From: Tibeticola sediminis | GTDB taxonomy: Bacteria > Pseudomonadota > Gammaproteobacteria > Burkholderiales > Burkholderiaceae_C | Assembly: GCF_003843835.1 (NCBI RefSeq) | Contig: NZ_RKQL01000004.1 | Coordinates: forward strand, 246,354-310,353 | Direction: 5' to 3' | Length of the DNA: 64,000 bases | Part shown: in pieces, positions 57,735 through 64,000 of the stretch | How the letters are laid out: the number at the start of each line of letters is the position of its first letter | Position numbering within the stretch: position 1 is the first letter of the stretch | Translations under genes and position numbers: made by a program | Notes under the pieces: generated by a model | The model's input: the letters and a program-made list of their open reading frames with translations, nothing else | What the model was told of the DNA's origin: nothing | The model's database searches: none

Positions 57735-60061
57735 GGGTCGACCCCGTTTGCCGGCAATTGGGCGTCCATCGTGCGCTCGGGTTCGGACCCGGCCGAGGGC
57801 CGGCCCGCATGGCGCAGCAGTGCCGAGGCCGCCAACAACGAGAGCATCACCACGCTGATCTCACCCAGGGTGTCGAGGGCGCGAAAGTCCACCAGGATGA
57901 CGTTGACCACGTTGCGTCCTTGTGCGGCGACGAGACTGTGGGCGCCCAACCATTCGGACAGGCTCGGGTCGAAGGGCTGTGCCAGCACCACGAGCCATAT
58001 CAGCGTGAGCACCGTCGCGAGCGCAAGCGCCAGCACCAGGGCGCCGACCCGCCAGCGTGGCTCGGCGATGGCCTGGCTGCGGCCAGTGCGACGCAGCACC
58101 CGCAAGACGCTCGCGGCGACGATGACGAACACCGTTTCGACCACCCACTGGGTCAGCGCCACGTCGGGCGCACCCGCCGCAAGAAACATCAGGGCACTGC
58201 CCCAGCCCACGAAACCTGCCGCCAGCAGCTGCGCGAGCCGCTCGCGCAGCTGCAGCGATGCGACGGCGCCGATCCCGATCAACAGCGCCGCCCCCGCCGG
58301 CAACAGACCGGGCGCCGCCGGGGCGGGCAGGGGCAGGCCAGCGCTCAGCAGAGGCCAGGCCGCCAGGGTCAGCGCGAGCCCGATGGCACCCAAGGCCCGC
58401 GTCATGTAGCCGTCGGCTCGGCCGTGCTGCAGCGCCCGGGTGCTGCGCGCCGCCCAGCCGGGCACGGCGGCGAGCAGCCGCTCGTAGTGGGCCAGCATGG
58501 AGTAGCGATGCAGTTTCTGCGCCGCGGCGTCGAGCCGTTGGTGCAGTGGATCCCAAGACAGGAACACCGCGGCGCCGAGACCAAAGGTCAGGCCATAGGA
58601 GAGCAGCTCCGCATCGAGGCCCGGCGCCAGCGGCGGGGCCGCGGTCGCCCCAGGGACCATGGCCATGCCGGCACCATGCACCAGCGGCGCGGCGAGATGC
58701 GGAAACAAGCCGAGCGCGAGCCCGAGCAGCGCGAGCCCCAGCGGCGGCAGCACCAGTGCGATGCTGCCTTCATGGGCCTGGGGCGTCTCGTTCCGACCCG
58801 GATGCAGCCAGAACACCCGCACCGCCGCGACCCCGGCCACCGCGACCGCGATGGCGGAAAACACCGTGTTTGCCCAGGCGGCGAAGGCCAGCGCTTCGCC
58901 TGCGGCGCGGGCTTCGCCCATCAAGTCTTTGGCCACATAGCCAAACGACAGCGGAACGCCGGCCATCGAAGCGCCGGCCAGCGTGGCGGCCGTGGCCGTC
59001 CAGGGCATGGCGTGGCGCAGGTTGCCCAGCCGGTCGATGACGCGGGTGCCAGTGCCATGATCGACGTTGCCGGCGACGAAGAACAGCGGCGCCTTGTACA
59101 GTGCGTGCGCCAACAGCAGCGCACCCACCGCCGCGCCCGCACCCTCGCCTCGAAGGCCCACCAGCGCAACCAGCGTGCCCAGCGTGGCCACGGTGGACCA
59201 GGCCAGGATGCGCTTCAAGTCGCGTTCGCGCAGCGCCAACACCATGCCCCAGGCCGCGGTGACCGAGCCCACGCCCTGCAGCAGTTGCTCCCACAGACCC
59301 CAGCCGTCGAGGCCCGCATCGAGCCGCGCGAGCAGGTACACCCCGAGCTTGACCATGGTGGCCGAGTGCAGATAGGCCGACACTGGCGTGGGCGCGGCCA
59401 TGGCGTTGGGTAGCCAAAAGTGGAAGGGAAACTGCGCACTCTTGGTGAAGGCGCCCACCAGCACCAGCAGCATGCCCGCGATCAGCACCGGGCTGCGCTC
59501 GGCCGTGGGCAGCAGGCCCACCAGCGTGCTGATGCGGCTGGTGCCCAGCGTCTGGGCGATGAGGATGAAGCCCGCCAGCAGCGCCAGCCCGCCGAGCCCG
59601 GTGACGAGCAAGGCCTGCTGCGCGCTGCGCCGGCTCGCCGGGCGCTCGTGCTCGAAACCCACCAGCAGGAAGGAGAGCAGGCTCGTCGCCTCCCAGAACA
59701 GGAACAGCGTGTAGAGGTTGTCGGCGCTCACGCAGCCCACCATGGCCGCCATGAACAGGCTCAGCAGCAGATACAACCGCCGCTGCCCGGGGTGGCCATG
59801 GAAGTAACCGCCCGCGTAGACGAACACGGCGGTACCCACGCCGGTGATCATCAGCAGCATCAGCGCGCTCAGGCCGTCCACACGCCATGCGAGCGCAATG
59901 TCGAGCGCCGGCACCCAGGCGGTCTCGAATTGCCAGGGCAGCGGTGCCAGCCGCAGCGCACCCACCAGCGCCGCAAGGGCCATGAGGGGCAGTGCCACAA
60001 ACGCCGCCACCACCCACGCGGGCGTCCGCGCGGCGGGGCGTGGGGCGGCGGACGGTGTCAT
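57731..60061 (-). CDS. mrpA: Mrp-type antiporter subunit A
   Basis: 776-aa large subunit, homologous to NuoL at the N-terminus (LYTLFLFWEATSLLSFLLVGFEHE, SAQFPFHFWLPNAMAAPTPVSAYLHSATMVK when joined) and carrying the extra C-terminal helices related to NuoJ/MbhE (GAVASLQLRERLAQLL through QWVVETVFVIVAASVLRVL). It starts at ATG 60061 and heads the seven-gene mrpABCDEFG operon. The complex exchanges cytoplasmic Na+ or K+ for protons and supports pH and salt tolerance. About 185 bp separate it from the upstream gene. Confidence 0.95.
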   Translation of the reverse strand: MTPSAAPRPAARTPAWVVAAFVALPLMALAALVGALRLAPLPWQFETAWVPALDIALAWRVDGLSALMLLMITGVGTAVFVYAGGYFHGHPGQRRLYLLLSLFMAAMVGCVSADNLYTLFLFWEATSLLSFLLVGFEHERPASRRSAQQALLVTGLGGLALLAGFILIAQTLGTSRISTLVGLLPTAERSPVLIAGMLLVLVGAFTKSAQFPFHFWLPNAMAAPTPVSAYLHSATMVKLGVYLLARLDAGLDGWGLWEQLLQGVGSVTAAWGMVLALRERDLKRILAWSTVATLGTLVALVGLRGEGAGAAVGALLLAHALYKAPLFFVAGNVDHGTGTRVIDRLGNLRHAMPWTATAATLAGASMAGVPLSFGYVAKDLMGEARAAGEALAFAAWANTVFSAIAVAVAGVAAVRVFWLHPGRNETPQAHEGSIALVLPPLGLALLGLALGLFPHLAAPLVHGAGMAMVPGATAAPPLAPGLDAELLSYGLTFGLGAAVFLSWDPLHQRLDAAAQKLHRYSMLAHYERLLAAVPGWAARSTRALQHGRADGYMTRALGAIGLALTLAAWPLLSAGLPLPAPAAPGLLPAGAALLIGIGAVASLQLRERLAQLLAAGFVGWGSALMFLAAGAPDVALTQWVVETVFVIVAASVLRVLRRTGRSQAIAEPRWRVGALVLALALATVLTLIWLVVLAQPFDPSLSEWLGAHSLVAAQGRNVVNVILVDFRALDTLGEISVVMLSLLAASALLRHAGRPSAGSEPERTMDAQLPANGVDP

Positions 60062-60246
60062 GGCAGGCGCGCGGAATTGCAGGGAGTCGGGTGGCGGGCG
60101 GGCAGGTCGATGGTGGGGGCCATTCTAGAAGGCGCATCGCGCCGAGCCGTGCCTCAGCTGCCAGATTTCCCTGCGCTCTGTGATTCCAGGAAAAACGTTG
60201 ATATGCCCGCGTATATGGACCAGTGCTTGCTCCTGAAATCAAAGCG

Positions 60247-62172
60247 TCAACGCAAGCGCCTGCCGTCGCGTGTGGTCACGGCCTGGTGCGAGACGGATTC
60301 CGGGTCGGCGCGCTGGAGGGTGTGGCGGGCGCGCACATGGTCGACGAAGGTCTGGGTGTAGAGCAAGTAGGTGTTGAGCGCGCGGCCCTCGGCCGAGAGC
60401 CGGGCCAGGGTGTCGTAGCCGTCGCGTCCGGCGGCGAGGTAGTCGTGGGTGACGAGCACATAGCGCCGTGCGGGCTCGAGCGGCTGCCAGCGGCCGCTGG
60501 CTTTGTCCAGCACCTCGACCTGCTGGAAGCGCTGGCGGCGCGGCGCGCGCAGGTCCAGCCGCCAGCGCAGGCCTGCGGCAAAGGGGTGTGAGCCGTCGGA
60601 GCGCCCGAGGTCGAGGTGGTTGGCCACGCCGTCTTCCAGCGCCTGCAGCAGCTCGGCGCCAGTGAGTTCGATTTCCACCAGCGTATTGGCAAACGGCAGC
60701 ACGCGAAACGCGGTCTCCATCGTCAGTGGGCCTGCGGGTATGGGTGTGCGCACGCCGCCGGCGTTTTGCAGCGCAAAGTCCGCGCGTCGGCTGGCGGCGA
60801 GGAAGGCCTCGGCAACCGCCTGCGCGGCGTCGGAGCCGCGCGCGAACTGGTGGGCGGTCTCGCAGCCCGGCACGCCCGCGCTGGCGTTGCTGGCCTCGCC
60901 CGGCACGCGCACGTGGCACAAGGGCTCGGGTGCGAAACCGATGGGCTGCGCCTTGAGCGCCTCGACCTGTCCCGCGTAGCGCGCGAGAACCGCGGCGGCC
61001 TCGGGGCTAGGCTCTTGCCACAGCACGCCGGGGGTCGCGGCCAGCCGTGCGCGGACGGCTTGCAGCGCGGCACCGGTCAGCGCCTGCCAGCGGCCCTGCG
61101 CGTCGGCCTGGGCGAGCGGTTCGCCGACGAGCAAAGAGGCGCTGCCGCCGCACGCGCGCACGCGTCCCTCGGCGTCGAAACGCACCACCATGTGCGCGAA
61201 CACCTTGCCGTATTCCCAGGCCTGGCCGATGCACACCGGCTCACCGTCGGCGTTGCGCGCGGTCGTCGGATAGGGGGCTGCGGCTTCGATGCCCACGGCG
61301 CGGAAGTCGCCGAGTAGGGTGTGGGAGTCGCCGCCGATGATGACGTCCACGCCGTGCAGCCGTGCGGCCAGCGCCCGGTCGGCTTCGAAGCCGATGTGCG
61401 TCAGCAGCACGATGTGGCGCACGCCGCGGGCGCGCAGATTGTCGATGGCCGACTGCGCGGCTTGCGCTTCGTCTAGGAACTGCGTGCTCGCCAGCGGCCG
61501 CGAGGACACGCGCGTTTTGCCCGACACCGTGACGCCCACCAGCCCCACGTCCACACCCTGCACACGGCGCACCGCCCAGGGAAGGAGGATGGGCGCGCCG
61601 CCGGGCGCGAGCGGGGTGCCCGCTGCGGGCACGATGTTGGCCGACAGCAGCGCCGGCGGCTGGGCGCAGGGGCCGCGCCCGAGCGCGCCGAGCAGCCGCG
61701 CGAGCGTCGCATCGCCGTCGTCGAACTCATGGTTGCCGGGGATGAACGCATCGAAGCAGATGCTGTTCATCAGCGCGGCATCGGCATCGCCCTGGAAGAA
61801 GGTGTAGTAGAGCGAGCCGGTGAGCGCGTCGCCCGCGTGGAGCTTGAGCAGCGCGGGCTCGCGGGATGCCAGCGCCTGGAAGGCCGCCGCCTGTCGCGCC
61901 ATGCCGCCGAGCCCCACGCGCGTCGGCACCCCATCGACCTTGAGCTCGAAGTCGCTCAAGCCGTCGAGCTGCGAGTGGTGGTCGTTGATGTGGGCGATGT
62001 GCAGCGTGTAGTCCGCCGCGGTGGGGGCAAACGCGCCGGGGGATGGGTGTGTACACGCCGCGAGCAGCGTGACGAGCAGAGCCGCCAGGCCAGCGCGGCA
62101 AGCGCCGCGGGCGAGCCGCCGAATGGCGCGATCCGCCGGTGCCCGGCTGGGCGTGTTCAGAGCGAGGTTCAT
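60247..62172 (-). CDS. Periplasmic 5'-nucleotidase / UDP-sugar hydrolase family lipoprotein
   Basis: 641 aa metallophosphoesterase with a lipobox LLAAC at 36-40, so probably membrane-anchored in the periplasm. The N-terminal domain binds two metals: HINDHHSQ at 61-68, GDALTG at 114-119, GNHEFD at 146-151 and the later GGDSHTLLGD. The C-terminal substrate domain includes the adenine-stacking region NAGGVRTPIPAG and ends in LVTHDYLAAGRDGY. Family members hydrolyse nucleotides or NAD; which one is unknown. A 185-bp gap with no recognised feature follows before mrpA. Confidence 0.86.
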   Translation of the reverse strand: MNLALNTPSRAPADRAIRRLARGACRAGLAALLVTLLAACTHPSPGAFAPTAADYTLHIAHINDHHSQLDGLSDFELKVDGVPTRVGLGGMARQAAAFQALASREPALLKLHAGDALTGSLYYTFFQGDADAALMNSICFDAFIPGNHEFDDGDATLARLLGALGRGPCAQPPALLSANIVPAAGTPLAPGGAPILLPWAVRRVQGVDVGLVGVTVSGKTRVSSRPLASTQFLDEAQAAQSAIDNLRARGVRHIVLLTHIGFEADRALAARLHGVDVIIGGDSHTLLGDFRAVGIEAAAPYPTTARNADGEPVCIGQAWEYGKVFAHMVVRFDAEGRVRACGGSASLLVGEPLAQADAQGRWQALTGAALQAVRARLAATPGVLWQEPSPEAAAVLARYAGQVEALKAQPIGFAPEPLCHVRVPGEASNASAGVPGCETAHQFARGSDAAQAVAEAFLAASRRADFALQNAGGVRTPIPAGPLTMETAFRVLPFANTLVEIELTGAELLQALEDGVANHLDLGRSDGSHPFAAGLRWRLDLRAPRRQRFQQVEVLDKASGRWQPLEPARRYVLVTHDYLAAGRDGYDTLARLSAEGRALNTYLLYTQTFVDHVRARHTLQRADPESVSHQAVTTRDGRRLR

Positions 62173-62228
62173 GGCGGGGATTTTGGCAGGGCGAGGCGCT
62201 GGAGCCCCGCGCTTGCACGCGGTGCGGC

Positions 62229-63905
62229 TCAGGCCAGCGCGCCCGCACCGTGGCCACGGGTGAAGGCTTCCTCAAACACGGAGTAGCCCGACCAGTCGGC
62301 ATGGGCGAAGCTCAGCCGCCCGGCCCGAGGCGGCGCAAGCCAGCCGCGAGACTCTTTTTTTGAGAGCATCGAGGCACCATTTGACGCTGGCATCCGGCGC
62401 AAAAAGGCCAAAACCCCGGGCGCGGGGACGACCATGGCATGGCCGTGCCGCGTCACGGCCATGCGTTGCGCGCGCAGCGGCAGGTCGGGGTGCGGCCCGG
62501 CGAGGTCGGCGAGCAGCGCGTCGCGCCAGTGCGTCCACGGTGTTTGGAACAAGTGGGCGCGCACCGCGGGCCCCGTGCCCAGCGCGTGGTACCAGGTCAG
62601 CACGGTGGGCGCGGGCGCGGGGGACAGCCGCTGATGCCCGGCGTCCACATAGCCGAGCGCGGGGCTGCCGTAGACCACGTTGTCCCAACTGGGCGCCGCG
62701 CCCGGGCGGTCGTGCAGCGGCGCATCGAGCGCGACGTTGACCACTACCCAGCTTGCATGCGGCAGCGCCCGCGCGGCCGCGCGCAGCCAATCGGGCGGCT
62801 GCGCCACCACGCGCGCGGCGACGAAGCTCGGCAGCGCGACGATGCAATGCGCGGCGGTCCAGCGCTCGAGCGTGCCGGAGTGCGCATCCCAGGCATCGAC
62901 CTCGACCGCGTGCCGGCCCGATTCGATGCGTTGCACCACGCGGCCCAGCTGCAGCCGGTCGCCCAGCGGCTCGGCCAGGCGTTGGGCGAGCCAGCCATTG
63001 CCCTCGGGCCAGGTGAGGACGCCTTCGCTCTCGTCGGCGGCGGGCGCGTCCTGCGCCGCATGGAAGCCGTGGCGGCTGGCGAAGTAATGCACGCCGGCCC
63101 AGGCGGAGACGGTGGCGCTGCCGGCGCCGAAGTCGTCGCGGCAGCAATAGTCGAGGTACCAGCGCAGATGCGGGGCATCGAAGCCTTCGCGCGCGAGCCA
63201 GGCGTCGAAAGTCTCGGCGTCGAGCGCGAGATGCACGGCCGACCCAGACGAGCGCGCCGCTGGCAGCGCAAAGCGTGCCTCGCGCCGCAGCGCCTCGATG
63301 CGCGCGCCAAAGCGCCGGTACTGCGCGAGCGTGCCCGCATCCACACCCTGCAGCGGCAGCAAGCCGTCTTGCCACGCGTCTTGAAAGAACAGCCGCTCCT
63401 GCGGGCTGTGGCAGAGCGTGCGCTCGTCATAGACCCAGCGGCCCGCCACGCGCCGGCGCAGGCCCAATTCCTCGAGCCAGTCCTGCACTTCGAACGCCGC
63501 CGGCCCGGGCACCGGCAGGTAGTGCGCGCCCATGGGGCAGGGCAGACCCGCGAGCTGCAGGCCGCGGCTGTTGCCGCCCGGCGTGTCTTCGAGTTCGAGC
63601 AGCGCAAAGTCCTCGATGCCGCGTTGGCGCAGCGCCCGCGCTGCGGCCAGGCCTGCAACGCCGCCGCCGGCAATCAGCACCTGCACCCGGCGCGTGCGTG
63701 CAGGCGCTGCCGGCGCGGCCAGGTTCGCCGGGTCGCGCAGGCGGTGGCCGCGCTCGAAGGCCACGCCGGCAAAGCCACCGTCGATCACACGGCCGGCGCC
63801 GCCCGCGCCCGAGCAGCCCGCCAGCGGCGCCACGCCGGCCAGCGACGCCCATGCGGCGGCACCGAGCAGCCGGCGCCGCGTGGTCAACGGCGCGTCACGC
63901 TTCAT
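62229..63905 (-). CDS. FAD-dependent amine oxidase-like protein with Tat-type signal
   Basis: 558 aa. The N-terminus TTRRRLLGAAAWASL followed by LAGC at 28-31 suggests Tat export and lipidation. The dinucleotide-binding motif IAGGGVAGLAAARAL lies near residue 78, followed by the LLELEDTPGGNSRG segment, and a late FAD-contact near FAHADWSGYSVFEEAFTRG. Most like flavin amine oxidases or protoporphyrinogen oxidase-like proteins; the substrate is unknown. Its ATG (63903-63905) is immediately preceded by an element A end, so its native upstream region has been replaced. Confidence 0.83.
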   Translation of the reverse strand: MKRDAPLTTRRRLLGAAAWASLAGVAPLAGCSGAGGAGRVIDGGFAGVAFERGHRLRDPANLAAPAAPARTRRVQVLIAGGGVAGLAAARALRQRGIEDFALLELEDTPGGNSRGLQLAGLPCPMGAHYLPVPGPAAFEVQDWLEELGLRRRVAGRWVYDERTLCHSPQERLFFQDAWQDGLLPLQGVDAGTLAQYRRFGARIEALRREARFALPAARSSGSAVHLALDAETFDAWLAREGFDAPHLRWYLDYCCRDDFGAGSATVSAWAGVHYFASRHGFHAAQDAPAADESEGVLTWPEGNGWLAQRLAEPLGDRLQLGRVVQRIESGRHAVEVDAWDAHSGTLERWTAAHCIVALPSFVAARVVAQPPDWLRAAARALPHASWVVVNVALDAPLHDRPGAAPSWDNVVYGSPALGYVDAGHQRLSPAPAPTVLTWYHALGTGPAVRAHLFQTPWTHWRDALLADLAGPHPDLPLRAQRMAVTRHGHAMVVPAPGVLAFLRRMPASNGASMLSKKESRGWLAPPRAGRLSFAHADWSGYSVFEEAFTRGHGAGALA

Positions 63906-64000
63906 CCTAAATCCGGCAGTTGGGCGCGCCCGTGCGGGCCGTCATCGGGCGCGCGGGCAAGGCGCAAACCACAGCCATGGCGGGCGCCATGGCGAGGATT
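63906..64000 (-). mobile_element. Element A copy 4, cut by the window end
   Basis: The end sequence CCTAAATCCGGCAGTTG starts at 63906, in the same orientation as copy 2. 95 bp are visible before the window ends. The flank ATGAA on the minus strand contains the start codon of the adjacent gene, so the element lies directly upstream of translation start. Confidence 0.85.

Overview
The window is high-GC DNA from a betaproteobacterium, most likely Burkholderiales and Comamonadaceae-like. The clues are the metX-metW pair, the lptD-surA-rsmA and kdsD-kdsC-lptC envelope clusters, a topoisomerase III with a C-terminal SWIB domain, recA-recX, and the type of the recognisable proteins. A thermophilic relative such as Tepidimonas is a guess, not something the sequence proves. 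It is ordinary chromosome: dense, GC-rich, many 4-nt ATGA/GTGA overlaps. I see no rRNA, tRNA, CRISPR, prophage or transposase gene.

Layout. 1-7019: end of a barstar-like gene, then rsmA-surA-lptD (minus) divergent from amgK and rsmE (plus). 7328-9357: an MFS transporter converging on an alpha/beta hydrolase. 9617-22334: one long minus-strand gene string in the order metX-metW-glgB-glgX-malQ-glgC-glgA-glgP, i.e. methionine entry followed by complete glycogen synthesis and breakdown. Its leader (22351-22474) looks like a SAM-II type riboswitch followed by an intrinsic terminator. 22506-25825: a GDT1-type manganese exporter, ammonium transporter amtB with a sigma-54-like promoter, and two tandem RRM/glycine-rich RNA-binding proteins with matching structured 5' leaders. 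25903-31561: SDR, lptC, kdsC, kdsD (minus), a Kef-type antiporter and apt (plus). 31571-35076: a PP2C phosphatase, FHA protein and CHASE2 cyclase signalling operon. 35325-40121: sucCD, argC, recX and recA with a LexA box. 40307-43134: a MarR regulator and a two-component system. 43420-45598: SPOR protein, birA and a SET-domain protein. 45671-54297: topB, murU, a speD-speE fusion, pepP and an acyl-CoA ligase. 54354-60061: a complete seven-gene Mrp cation/proton antiporter operon (A to G). 60247-63905: a secreted 5'-nucleotidase and a flavin oxidoreductase.

The most unusual content is small repeats. Element A (235-236 bp, three complete copies and one cut by the window end) has 17-bp terminal inverted repeats and appears to make 5-bp target duplications centred on TGA, so copies sit exactly on gene stop codons (rsmE, glgP, histidine kinase) and once against a start codon. 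Element B is a second family with GGCAACGCTGAAT ends. It also sits at gene ends, shares an internal core with A, and has apparently supplied the last ~20 codons of mrpG and the stop of the CHASE2 cyclase. No transposase is present, so both look like non-autonomous (MITE/REP-like) elements.
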